Position numbers and translations under genes: made by a program | Assembly (NCBI GenBank): GCA_023229985.1 | Contig: JALNYF010000017.1 | Coordinates: 1 to 35,930 of the forward strand | DNA from: Bacteroidales bacterium | Lineage (GTDB): Bacteria > Bacteroidota > Bacteroidia > Bacteroidales > WCHB1-69 | Reading direction: 5' to 3' | DNA length: 35,930 bases | The notes under the pieces: generated by a model | What the model was told of the DNA's origin: nothing | The model's database searches: none | What the model saw: only the letters and a program-made list of their open reading frames with translations | Part shown: positions 1-7,800 of the stretch, one piece after another | Position numbering within the stretch: position 1 is the stretch's first letter | Layout of the letters: every line of letters starts with the position of its first letter

Positions 1-87
1 TCTTGAAGTTTTGGATGTGTTAAATTTATTTGTTCTTAACAAAATAGGAAATAAAATGTCGAAAAATGGGCGTTTTTGAGTTTCATA

Positions 88-402
88 TTATTGATTATCA
101 ATTAGTTTTAATTTGAAGTCACCTAATGTGTTATAATAGCTATCCTGCTTCTTTATCCATAAGCTACTATTTGTCTTAATAATTTCAACAAATTTTGCTA
201 AAGCAATATTTTTTGATAACACAAACAAAACATGAACGTGATTTTCCGTTCCATTAATCGCAATCGGTATGGATTGCAAATTTTTGATGATCCCCGCCAT
301 ATAAGCATATAATTCTTGGTTTTCCTTTTCGCGGATGCAGACGTTATTGTATTTGATGCGCTAAATCAGGTGAATGTAGAGTTTTGATAGAGACTGTGAC
401 AT
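88..402 (-). pseudogene. Broken IS200-like / REP-associated tyrosine transposase (Y1_Tnp family)
   Basis: On the minus strand an ATG at 402-400 opens a reading frame beginning MSQSLSKLYIHLI, the usual N-terminus of small IS200-like transposases. It is stopped by an in-frame TAG at 363-361. The same frame continues as RIKYNNVC..., and from the ATG at 300 gives 70 more residues holding the HUH metal-binding motif in NHVHVLF and the family-typical segment around KTNSSLWIKK. The C-terminal part with the catalytic tyrosine is missing: after YYNTLGDF the frame runs into unrelated residues and a stop at 88-90. So it has a nonsense codon and a lost 3' end and cannot encode an active transposase. The palindromic repeats just upstream (421-590) suit a REP-associated (RAYT-type) enzyme, but a plain IS200 relic is also possible. 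Confidence 0.8.
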
Positions 403-420
403 AGTGAGATTTAGGGTTGA

Positions 421-590
421 TAGGAGATTATAACGCCCTTTCAGGGGTGATTATTGTATCTGATTACCATCACAAGACGTTGCCGTTGTGTTGAAGTATG
501 ACGCCCTTTCACGGCTGTCTATGGGATGATGTGGTAACCATGCAGCCCTGAGGGTGTAAGGCTTCATCCCAACGCACAGCGTTGGAGGCA
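421..590. repeat. REP-like palindromic repeat tract beside the transposase remnant
   Basis: This gene-free stretch between the transposase relic and the 3' end of asnS holds several repeats. An 11-base direct repeat ACGCCCTTTCA occurs at 433-443 and 501-511. A perfect 7-bp hairpin CCAACGC-aca-GCGTTGG lies at 569-585. GGGATGA at 523-529 is inverted as TCATCCC at 564-570, and CCCTGAGGG lies at 546-554. Dense short palindromes next to an IS200-like enzyme are what REP/BIME-type elements look like. Whether copies occur elsewhere in the genome cannot be seen from this window. Confidence 0.55.
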
Positions 591-618
591 ACATAAAGCG
601 TCAGGTTCGTCAAAAGCC

Positions 619-2007
619 CTAAAACTCGGCGTTTTGAGGAGTTCTCGGGAACGGGATGACATCGCGAATATTAGTCATACCGGTTACGAAGAGAAGCAAT
701 CGTTCAAAGCCAAGCCCGAAGCCGGAGTGAGGGGCAGAACCAAACTTGCGTGTTTCCAAATACCACCAAATGTCCTTTTCCGGAATGTGTAACTCTTGTA
801 TGCGCCGAAGTAGTTTTTCATAGCTTTCTTCCCGTTCGGAACCGCCGATAATTTCCCCAATTTTCGGGAAAAGTACGTCCATCGCACGCACGGTTCTCCC
901 ATCATCGTTTTGTTTCATATAAAACGCTTTGATGTCTTTCGGATAATCGGTCAGAATGACCGGCTTTTTAAAATGTTGTTCAACCAAATAGCGTTCGTGC
1001 TCCGATTGAAGATCAACGCCCCACTCTACTTTGTATTCAAATTTAACATGAGAATTAAGAAGAATATCAATAGCTTCCGTATAAGGTAATCGGATGAAGT
1101 CATTATTAACCACAAAGTTAAGCCGCTCAATTAATTCTTTATCAAACATATCGTTCAAGAATTGGAGGTCATCCATATTATGTTCTAACGCATATTTAAC
1201 GAGAGATTTAATAAAATCCTCAGCCAAGTTCATATTGTCGGTAATATCGTTAAAAGCGACTTCGGGTTCTATCATCCAGAACTCTGCCAAGTGGCGGGGA
1301 GTATTGCTGTTTTCGGCGCGGAAGGTCGGTCCACAGGTATAAATTCCACCCAGAGCCAACGCGCCCAACTCGCCCTCTAATTGACCTGAGACAGTAAGAC
1401 TGACGGGCTTCCCAAAGAAATCCTGTGAATAATCCACTTTGCCGTCAATTTTAGGAATATTGTTCAAGTCCATAGTGGTAACATTGAACATTTCACCTGC
1501 ACCCTCGGCATCAGAAGCAGTGATTAGCGGGGTGTGCATATAAAAGAATCCTTTATCGTTAAAATATTGATGGATAGCGAAAGCCATAGCGTGGCGCAAG
1601 CGGAGAACACAACCGAAAAAATTGGTTCTGGGACGCAAATGCCCGATTTCGCGGAGGAACTCAACGCTATGACCTTTTTTTTGCAAAGGATAGCTCTCAG
1701 GGTCGGCAGACCCATAAAGCTCTATCTCGAAAGCCTGAATCTCAACACTTTGCCCTTTTCCCTGCGATTCAACCAACTTTCCTATCACGTGGATACAAGC
1801 ACCGGTCGTTATCTGTTTGATAAGGGTTTCATCGAAATTTGCCAAATCAACCACAATTTGAATATTATGTACAATAGAGCCATCATTCAATGCAATAAAG
1901 GCAACGGAGTTGTTGCCCCGTTTTGTTCTTACCCATCCTTTAACACTGATGGTTTTTCCGATTTCTTGATAATGCTTAATTGCATCAATAATTTTGGTAC
2001 GTTCCAT
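619..2007 (-). CDS. asnS: Asparagine--tRNA ligase
   Basis: Cytoplasmic class IIb aminoacyl-tRNA synthetase that charges tRNA-Asn with asparagine. At 462 residues it is of normal length. The N-terminal OB-fold anticodon-binding domain (about residues 15-110, with VKGWVRTKRG) is followed by the class II catalytic core. Motif 2 is seen as GPTFRAENSNTPRHLAEFW and motif 3 as GFGLGFERLLLFVTGM near the C-terminus, which ends in the typical PRTPQNAEF. The start ATG at 2007 is preceded by an A-rich stretch without a Shine-Dalgarno sequence, as is usual here. It lies 24 bases after tpiA and is the last gene of the minus-strand run. No clear T-tailed terminator is visible after it. Confidence 0.97.
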   Translation of the reverse strand: MERTKIIDAIKHYQEIGKTISVKGWVRTKRGNNSVAFIALNDGSIVHNIQIVVDLANFDETLIKQITTGACIHVIGKLVESQGKGQSVEIQAFEIELYGSADPESYPLQKKGHSVEFLREIGHLRPRTNFFGCVLRLRHAMAFAIHQYFNDKGFFYMHTPLITASDAEGAGEMFNVTTMDLNNIPKIDGKVDYSQDFFGKPVSLTVSGQLEGELGALALGGIYTCGPTFRAENSNTPRHLAEFWMIEPEVAFNDITDNMNLAEDFIKSLVKYALEHNMDDLQFLNDMFDKELIERLNFVVNNDFIRLPYTEAIDILLNSHVKFEYKVEWGVDLQSEHERYLVEQHFKKPVILTDYPKDIKAFYMKQNDDGRTVRAMDVLFPKIGEIIGGSEREESYEKLLRRIQELHIPEKDIWWYLETRKFGSAPHSGFGLGFERLLLFVTGMTNIRDVIPFPRTPQNAEF

Positions 2008-2031
2008 TCTTTATTATCTGTCTTTTAATAA

Positions 2032-2811
2032 TTAATTTTCACTAACTGAAGTTTCGGCGGATTCAACAATTTGCACAAATTCGTCGGCTCGAAGGGAAGC
2101 TCCGCCAATCAGTCCGCCATCGACATTTTCTTGGGCAAACAGTTCAACGGCATTTTTGGCGTTGCAGCTTCCGCCGTATATAATATAGGTATTGTAAGCT
2201 GTTTCTGTCCCATATTTTTTCTCCACCAAAGAGCGAATAAAGCTGTGCATTTCTTCGGCTTGAGCAGGCGTTGCCGTTTCGCCGGTACCGATAGCCCAAA
2301 CGGGTTCATAAGCGATCACCACGTGTTCTATTTTCTCTTTGGGCAAGTGAAATAACGTTTCTGAAATTTGCTCTTCCACCACCGTAAATTGTTGATTATT
2401 TTGACGTTGTTCCAACGTTTCGCCACAGCAAACGACGGGAATAAGTTGTTGTTCCACCAGACGGTTCACTTTTTCGGCAATGACGGCATTGGTTTCTCCG
2501 AAATATTTTCTTCGCTCGGAATGCCCGACAATACAAAATTCTACCCCTAAAGAGACGAGCATCTCGGCGGAGATTTCACCGGTGAAAGCACCATTAGTAA
2601 ATTGGCTGCAATTTTGTGCGCCGGCGTAAAAATGAGCTCCGTCATCAGCATGATCTGTCACCAATTCCAAATATGGAAAGGGCGGACATAGCACGACTTC
2701 CGTACTCAGGTTAAAATCTTCCAAGGCATCTTCGATAGCAGTCGTCAAGTCCTCGGCTTGTTCGAAAGACTGATTCATTTTCCAATTTCCAATTACTAAT
2801 TTTGATTTCAT
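2032..2811 (-). CDS. tpiA: Triosephosphate isomerase
   Basis: Glycolytic enzyme interconverting dihydroxyacetone phosphate and glyceraldehyde 3-phosphate in the cytoplasm. The 259-residue TIM barrel has all catalytic features: N9 and K11 in GNWKMN, the electrophile H97 in CIVGHSERRKYFGE, the general base E169 in AYEPVWAIGTG, and the phosphate-binding segments YGGSCN and GLIGGASL near the C-terminus. It follows mreD by 17 bases and precedes asnS by 24 bases, so it is probably co-transcribed with cell-shape and tRNA-charging genes. The short C-terminal tail (ESAETSVSEN) is not conserved in the family. Confidence 0.98.
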   Translation of the reverse strand: MKSKLVIGNWKMNQSFEQAEDLTTAIEDALEDFNLSTEVVLCPPFPYLELVTDHADDGAHFYAGAQNCSQFTNGAFTGEISAEMLVSLGVEFCIVGHSERRKYFGETNAVIAEKVNRLVEQQLIPVVCCGETLEQRQNNQQFTVVEEQISETLFHLPKEKIEHVVIAYEPVWAIGTGETATPAQAEEMHSFIRSLVEKKYGTETAYNTYIIYGGSCNAKNAVELFAQENVDGGLIGGASLRADEFVQIVESAETSVSEN

Positions 2812-2828
2812 AACGTATTTTTAAAGGT

Positions 2829-3350
2829 TTAAATATTCTTTTTTTCTTGCATAAAGATGTATTGGACACAAAGGATAAGCAAGGTAGTAAACACCGTATT
2901 CACAAGAATACCGAGCATGGTATATCCGAAACGATAGAACGAAAAAACTTCCAGCATGGTAACGAGTATTTGGTGCAAAAGGACCAACACTGAAGTATAC
3001 GTCACGAGCCATTTTAAATCCTTTTGTCCGGGGATAGGGACTTCCATCTTCTCCACTTTCTTTTTACCGATATTCAACGTCGCCACCCAATAAGGTCTGA
3101 GAAACATAATCAACAAAGCAGCAGAGGCGTGGATTCCAAACGTCATTTGAAAAATATCCACAATAAATCCGGTAGCGAAAGCAATTAAATATTGAACCGG
3201 ACGCGGAATATCAAATGGTAACAACAACAATGCCAACAAATAGATATTGGGATTGATAAAGCCGAATAGATGAATATGATTGCAAATAAATATTTGCAAC
3301 AGCAAAAATAAAACAAAACGAAAAATATTGGAAAAGACAGGATTATTCAT
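2829..3350 (-). CDS. mreD: Rod shape-determining protein MreD
   Basis: A very hydrophobic 173-residue protein with about five predicted membrane segments, no signal peptide and a short charged tail (FMQEKKNI). Sequence similarity within MreD is low, so the call rests on size, hydrophobicity, the N-terminal pattern typical of Bacteroidota MreD (HLFGFINPNIYLLALLLLP) and its position directly after mreC, which it overlaps by 8 bases. Family role: inner-membrane component of the elongasome, which with MreC links MreB filaments to lateral-wall peptidoglycan synthesis. mreB, mrdA and rodA, often neighbours, are not next to it here. Confidence 0.9.
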   Translation of the reverse strand: MNNPVFSNIFRFVLFLLLQIFICNHIHLFGFINPNIYLLALLLLPFDIPRPVQYLIAFATGFIVDIFQMTFGIHASAALLIMFLRPYWVATLNIGKKKVEKMEVPIPGQKDLKWLVTYTSVLVLLHQILVTMLEVFSFYRFGYTMLGILVNTVFTTLLILCVQYIFMQEKKNI

Positions 3351-4191
3351 TTTTCATCTTGTTTTTAAGCGTGTCAATTTCTGTTTTGTACAAATTTCTA
3401 ACAACATATACCGTATTAATATGGTTAAAATCAGTAGCAAGTTTCACTTTGAGGGTCAAGAAGCTGTTCATCCCTTTTTTCTCTTTTTTACAAATCGTTC
3501 CCACCAAAACATTATCGGGAAAAATATTGGAATAGCCGCTGGTATAGACAGTATCGCCGACATTAATGTTCATGTGTTCCGGTATATCTTCCATTTCAAC
3601 CATTCCGGGGTCGTCCCCATTCCAGACAATAGTTCCTAATTGATTGGCAGGCAATACTTTGGCACTGATTCGTGAATCAGGATTCAAAACGGAAATCACG
3701 GTTGAAAAGTGCAATGAGACATCGGAGACAACCCCCACGATACCTTGCGCCGAAATGATCGCCATATCGGTGGTAATACCGTCGTCGGCACCTTTATCAA
3801 TCATCAAATAATTGTTTCTTTTATGAATGGTATTATAAATGACATTGGCATAAGAATAGTCATACAGGCGAATGAAGCTGTTCGGGTTCAATGTATCGGT
3901 CAAAATTGCGGTCATCAAAGTATCATCGCTAATGAGAAAATTTTGTTTCTGTTGGCGCAAAAGAGCTAAATTCTGCTGCATCAGATACTCATTTTCATCT
4001 GCAAGATTAAAATGTTTGATAACGTTGTTACACATTTGATTAATAGGACCGGTGATGGATTGAGTGGCGGTTGAAATAACAAAACGAGGATAGTTTAAAG
4101 TATTGTAAATCAAAATAATAGAAATGATTTGCAAGATACCGAAAACGATCAGGTGAAATTTTTGTTTTAAGAACTCAATCAGGTTATTCAT
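3343..4191 (-). CDS. mreC: Rod shape-determining protein MreC
   Basis: A 282-residue bitopic protein. It has one N-terminal membrane helix (about residues 13-32, LIVFGILQIISIILIYNTL), then a coiled-coil stretch (about 60-85, DENEYLMQQNLALLRQQ), then the periplasmic double beta-barrel region with typical signatures (MIDKGADDGITTDMAII, QGIVGVVSDV, INVGDTVYTSGYSNIFP). Known role: periplasmic scaffold of the elongasome that interacts with PBP2 and MreD. It lies 17 bases after pheS and overlaps mreD by 8 bases, so the three are almost certainly translated from one message. Confidence 0.95.
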   Translation of the reverse strand: MNNLIEFLKQKFHLIVFGILQIISIILIYNTLNYPRFVISTATQSITGPINQMCNNVIKHFNLADENEYLMQQNLALLRQQKQNFLISDDTLMTAILTDTLNPNSFIRLYDYSYANVIYNTIHKRNNYLMIDKGADDGITTDMAIISAQGIVGVVSDVSLHFSTVISVLNPDSRISAKVLPANQLGTIVWNGDDPGMVEMEDIPEHMNINVGDTVYTSGYSNIFPDNVLVGTICKKEKKGMNSFLTLKVKLATDFNHINTVYVVRNLYKTEIDTLKNKMKNE

Positions 4192-4208
4192 ACATACGGG
4201 TTCGGGAA

Positions 4209-5231
4209 TTAGAGAGCCGAAGAAGCAAATTGTTGAATGAATCTGACATCATTTTCAAAGTAGAGGCGAATATCATTAGTTTTATACTTCAACATGGTCA
4301 TTCTTTCGATACCGAGACCGAAAGCGAAGCCGGTATATTTATTGCTGTCGATGCCACAATTTTCGAGTACATTCGGATCGACCATACCGCAGCCTAAAAT
4401 TTCCACCCAGCCGGTATGTTTGCAGAGAGCGCACCCTTTTCCGCCGCAGATATTGCATGACACGTCCATTTCAGCAGATGTTTCAGTAAACGGGAAATAA
4501 GAAGGGCGGAGGCGGATTCTGGTATTCTCGCCGAACATTTTCTTTGCGAAAAACATTAAGGTTTGTTTCATATCAGCAAAAGAGACATTTTGGTCGATAT
4601 AAAGACCTTCTAATTGATGAAAGATGCAATGGGCACGGGAAGTAATAGCTTCATTACGGAAAACGCGACCCGGGCAGATAACACGAATCGGGGGTTGATG
4701 GCGTTCCATGGTTCGCACTTGCAAAGTAGAGGTATGGGTACGCAAAGCAATATCCGGATTTTGATCAATGAAGAAAGTGTCCTGCATATCGCGAGCAGGG
4801 TGCTCTTCCGGGAAATTAAGAGCAGTAAAGATGTGCCAATCGTCTTCAATATCGGGACCGGTTACAGCGGTAAATCCTATTTTTTCAAAAATGGTGCAAA
4901 CCTCATCCATCACAATTGAAATAGGGTGACGCGCACCTATTTCCATTGCCGTAGCAGGGCAAGTAACATCTATTGTCCCGCGGCTGTAAGAAACGGAATC
5001 CTCAAGTCTTTTCTTTTGTTCGTCAAAAAAAGACTGTGCTTGTTGTTTGAGTACATTCACTTTTTGTCCGAAAGACTTGCGTTCTTCGGCAGGTATGTTT
5101 TTTATTTCACTCAACAAAGTTTGCAGGTCACTTTTTTTGCTTAAAAACTGCAAACGAAAGTTTTCCAATGCTTCGTTGTTGTCTATCTTAAATTGCTCAA
5201 TTTCTCCCCTAATTTCTTCTATTGTCTTCAT
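4209..5231 (-). CDS. pheS: Phenylalanine--tRNA ligase alpha subunit
   Basis: Catalytic alpha subunit of the tetrameric PheRS; 340 residues, normal length. An N-terminal coiled coil (about 1-85) is followed by the class II catalytic domain with GPDIEDDWHIFTALNFPEEH, HTSTLQVRTM, CPGRVFRNE, HQLEGLYID, FPFTETSAEMDV and FAFGLGIERMTMLKY. A zinc-knuckle-like insertion has C259-x2-C262-x4-C267-x2-C270, which I regard as a common variant in Bacteroidota. pheT is not adjacent and is not in the window, so the beta subunit must be encoded elsewhere. It lies 37 bases after the cyclophilin gene with no recognisable -7 box between them. Confidence 0.97.
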   Translation of the reverse strand: MKTIEEIRGEIEQFKIDNNEALENFRLQFLSKKSDLQTLLSEIKNIPAEERKSFGQKVNVLKQQAQSFFDEQKKRLEDSVSYSRGTIDVTCPATAMEIGARHPISIVMDEVCTIFEKIGFTAVTGPDIEDDWHIFTALNFPEEHPARDMQDTFFIDQNPDIALRTHTSTLQVRTMERHQPPIRVICPGRVFRNEAITSRAHCIFHQLEGLYIDQNVSFADMKQTLMFFAKKMFGENTRIRLRPSYFPFTETSAEMDVSCNICGGKGCALCKHTGWVEILGCGMVDPNVLENCGIDSNKYTGFAFGLGIERMTMLKYKTNDIRLYFENDVRFIQQFASSAL

Positions 5232-5268
5232 CTAAATGCCCTTCGATATTCAATTATTTGTTTATCAA

Positions 5269-6021
5269 TTATTTAATTACTTCTGCAGAAATGATTTTAA
5301 TATTTTTAACAGGTCTGTCTCTTTGGTCTTTTTGCGCGGAAGCGATTTTATCGACCACATCCATACCGTTAACGACTTCTCCGAAAACGGTATAATCACC
5401 ATCTAAGAAAGGTGCACCGCCAATGGTTGTATATATTTCGGTTTGTTCATCATTGAACTCTTTTCCTGTTTGTTGTGCAATTTGGTTTAAATAATCAAGT
5501 GGAGTAACCTGACCATCAACGATATAAAATTGAGAACCGGAAGACTCTTTTTTAGGGTTCACTTGGTCGGCTAAGCGGGCAGCAGCCACCGCACCTCTTT
5601 TATGAATATTGCGGGGTACAATTTCGGCAGGAATAGTGTAACCCGGTCCCCCACTTCCTAACATTTTCCCTGCAGCTGCATTTTTAGAATCGGGGTCGCC
5701 GGTTTGTATCATAAAACCCTTAATGATGCGATGAAACAACACATCTTTGTAAAAATTGTCATTCACTAATTTGATAAAATTCTCTTTGTGTTTAGGAGTA
5801 TCATCATATAAAGCAATTGTAATGTCTCCTTCGGAAGTCTTGAATAATACTTTTGTTAACTTGTCCATATCTCTTGGTTTTTGATTCTCAATATTGTTTT
5901 GTGATTCGGCTTTCTGAGAAGCATCGGAATCCGGAGCTGTCGGTTCTACTTTTTTTGAAGATGAGCAAGATGCCAAAATAACGCATGTAAAAATGGTGGC
6001 GAATATCCTATTTCTTTTCAT
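5269..6021 (-). CDS. Cyclophilin-type peptidyl-prolyl isomerase lipoprotein
   Basis: A 250-residue protein with a lipoprotein signal peptide (lipobox LASC, lipidated C19), then a low-complexity linker rich in Ser, Lys, Glu and Asn up to about residue 55, then a cyclophilin domain (about 57-248). The domain shows FKTSEGDITIALYDDTPKH, FHRIIKGFMIQTGDP with the catalytic arginine, SSGSQFYI and YTVFGEVVNGMDVVDKI. It contains an insertion between GAVAAARL and SSGSQFYI seen in many Bacteroidota cyclophilins. Likely role: cis-trans proline isomerisation during folding of envelope proteins, anchored in a membrane facing the periplasm. It is the first gene of the minus-strand run, and a -7 box lies at 6077-6084. 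Confidence 0.93.
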   Translation of the reverse strand: MKRNRIFATIFTCVILASCSSSKKVEPTAPDSDASQKAESQNNIENQKPRDMDKLTKVLFKTSEGDITIALYDDTPKHKENFIKLVNDNFYKDVLFHRIIKGFMIQTGDPDSKNAAAGKMLGSGGPGYTIPAEIVPRNIHKRGAVAAARLADQVNPKKESSGSQFYIVDGQVTPLDYLNQIAQQTGKEFNDEQTEIYTTIGGAPFLDGDYTVFGEVVNGMDVVDKIASAQKDQRDRPVKNIKIISAEVIK

Positions 6022-6076
6022 AAACTATTGGTTTTTAGTAATATAATAATAAAAAATTCTATTATGAATAATTCTG

Positions 6077-6084
6077 CAAAATTA
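6077..6084 (-). promoter_or_regulatory. Putative -7 promoter box (TAATTTTG) for the cyclophilin-pheS-mreCD-tpiA-asnS run
   Basis: On the minus strand 6084-6077 reads TAATTTTG, matching the Bacteroidota -7 consensus TAnnTTTG, 56 bases before the cyclophilin start codon. No TTTG -33 box at the expected 19-21 base spacing is visible. The divergent gap 6022-6356 holds this box, the box at 6340-6347 for the opposite gene, and AT-rich sequence in which I see nothing else. Confidence 0.5.
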
Positions 6085-6339
6085 CATGAACTTTTGGAAA
6101 TATAGTACCACCACCCAAATTTTATTCAAATTTATTACAAATCCGGCAACAATATGCAGCTTCAATGAACGACATTATTCTCCGTTTCCATTACTATCAT
6201 AATGATTATCAAGATAAAAAATAAATTTCCGAGCATAGTTGGCGAACGATAAAACAGACACCTATCACCAATGAAAAGTGTAAAACAATATTTTTTCTCA
6301 AAACAATAAAAAAGATATGATAATTCATAAATATTTTTG

Positions 6340-6347
6340 TACTTTTG
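6340..6347 (+). promoter_or_regulatory. Putative -7 promoter box (TACTTTTG) directly before the TPR gene
   Basis: TACTTTTG matches TAnnTTTG exactly and ends only 9 bases before the ATG at 6357 and 18 bases before the ATG at 6366. A transcript starting a few bases downstream would have little or no 5' leader. The box contains the TTG at 6345, which could otherwise be taken as an alternative start codon. No -33 TTTG is seen at normal spacing. Confidence 0.55.
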
Positions 6348-6356
6348 CGCGGTAAT

Positions 6357-7766
6357 ATGAAATCGATGGAATACGAGCAAGAAGATGATGAATTAAGCGA
6401 ATTAGTGGAAGATTTTAAATCAATGGTTCGCTATGGTAATTCGCGGTTTTTCGATTCTGACGAGTTGGAATTGATTATTGAGAATCTGATGGATGACTGT
6501 GATATGGAATATGCAGGAAAAGCCATCGACTATGCGCTTCGATTATATCCTGCGACATACGAGTTCAAAATATTTAAAGTGAAACGTCTGATTATGGAGA
6601 TGGAATATGATTCCGCATTGAAGGAATTAGATGATATTGAGCGGAATTATACTCTAACAGCGGAATTTTATATGGAAAAAGTATTATTTTCTAAGATGAC
6701 CGGAGCTGACCAAAACTCACTGCAATTATTGATAAAAGCACATCAACTGGAACCGCAGAACCCCGACATTAATTTCTCTCTTGCTTGCGAATACGTCAAA
6801 AAATCGTTATTTAACAAAGGGGTATTTTCTCTGACACAAGCACTGAAAGAAGATGAAACTTTGGACGACCAGCTGTTTACCTTTTCTTTTCTTTTTGAAG
6901 AGAGTCAGAATTACACAGAAGCCATCCATTTTTTTGAACAACTAACGGATAACGTCCCGCTTTGCAAAGGAGCTTGGTTCGCCTTAGGTTTAGCTTACAG
7001 CTGGAATAAAGAGTATGAAAAAGCGATTGACGCATACCTTTTTGCCATCAGTTTAGATGAGACTTCCTCCACCGCCTATTTCAATATCGGAAACGCTTAC
7101 TACGAAATGAATGATTTCAGCCATGCCGCGCAATATTATTCGGAAACACTGCGAATAGAACCCGAAGATTTTCACGCTTTGTCCGGTATCGGTGACTGCT
7201 ATTATGCCATGAAAGCTTACCCTGATGCTTTGGAGTATTACCGTCGCGCCTTTCATATCAATCGCACCTTCCCCGATGCCATTATTGGAATCATCAGCGT
7301 GCTCAACGAAACAAACCGATCCGATGAAGCCGAAGATTTTATATACTTAGCATTTAAAAACAAACCGCAAGGCTTTGAATTACTGTTTAGTGTTTTACCT
7401 TTTTATGAAGATGAAAAACAAATTGCCAAACTAAAAGAGTTGTTCCATTTATCCATCAAACAACTCCAAAATAAAGAGGATTTTTTGCAATTCTTTACCA
7501 TTTATTGCGCTATCAATGACGATTTGCGCGATATGGGAATCGAAGTTTTAGAAGAATATTTAGACAACGATGAAGTCACTTTTGTAATTCCCTATTTTTT
7601 AGCCGCTTTACACTATCTCAATCAAAATTTTGAAAGTGCCAACAACTATCTGAAAACAGCACTTCTCATCAACTACGAAGGGGCAAACCTTTTTCTTTCA
7701 ATTCACCCAAAATTGGAAGAAATACCTGTTATTCAAGAACTTATTACTACATATAAACCCAATTAA
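6357..7766 (+). CDS. Tetratricopeptide repeat protein
   Basis: An acidic protein of about 469 residues with no signal peptide or membrane segment, so probably cytoplasmic. Tandem TPR-like helix pairs are clear in the middle, for example WFALGLAYSWNKEYEKAIDA, AYFNIGNAYYEMNDFSHAAQ and ALSGIGDCYYAMKAYPDALE, with weaker repeats on both sides. TPR arrays bind other proteins; the partner is unknown. A frame can be opened at the TTG at 6345, but that codon is part of the -7 box, so ATG 6357 (MKSMEYEQ) or 6366 (MEYEQ) is the likelier start. The protease gene begins 34 bases downstream on the same strand with no promoter seen between, so co-transcription is possible. Confidence 0.85.
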   Translation: MKSMEYEQEDDELSELVEDFKSMVRYGNSRFFDSDELELIIENLMDDCDMEYAGKAIDYALRLYPATYEFKIFKVKRLIMEMEYDSALKELDDIERNYTLTAEFYMEKVLFSKMTGADQNSLQLLIKAHQLEPQNPDINFSLACEYVKKSLFNKGVFSLTQALKEDETLDDQLFTFSFLFEESQNYTEAIHFFEQLTDNVPLCKGAWFALGLAYSWNKEYEKAIDAYLFAISLDETSSTAYFNIGNAYYEMNDFSHAAQYYSETLRIEPEDFHALSGIGDCYYAMKAYPDALEYYRRAFHINRTFPDAIIGIISVLNETNRSDEAEDFIYLAFKNKPQGFELLFSVLPFYEDEKQIAKLKELFHLSIKQLQNKEDFLQFFTIYCAINDDLRDMGIEVLEEYLDNDEVTFVIPYFLAALHYLNQNFESANNYLKTALLINYEGANLFLSIHPKLEEIPVIQELITTYKPN

Positions 7767-7800
7767 TATTGATAATTTAAAAGATTAATAAAAATATTTT

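Noticed and set aside
88..590. CRISPR array or integrase attachment site at the left edge
   Set aside because: The repeats are few, unequal in length and spacing, and no integrase or cas gene is near; REP-like elements explain them better.
1534..2028. 164-codon plus-strand frame opposite asnS
   Set aside because: Lies wholly over the strongly conserved asnS coding strand and has no family features of its own.
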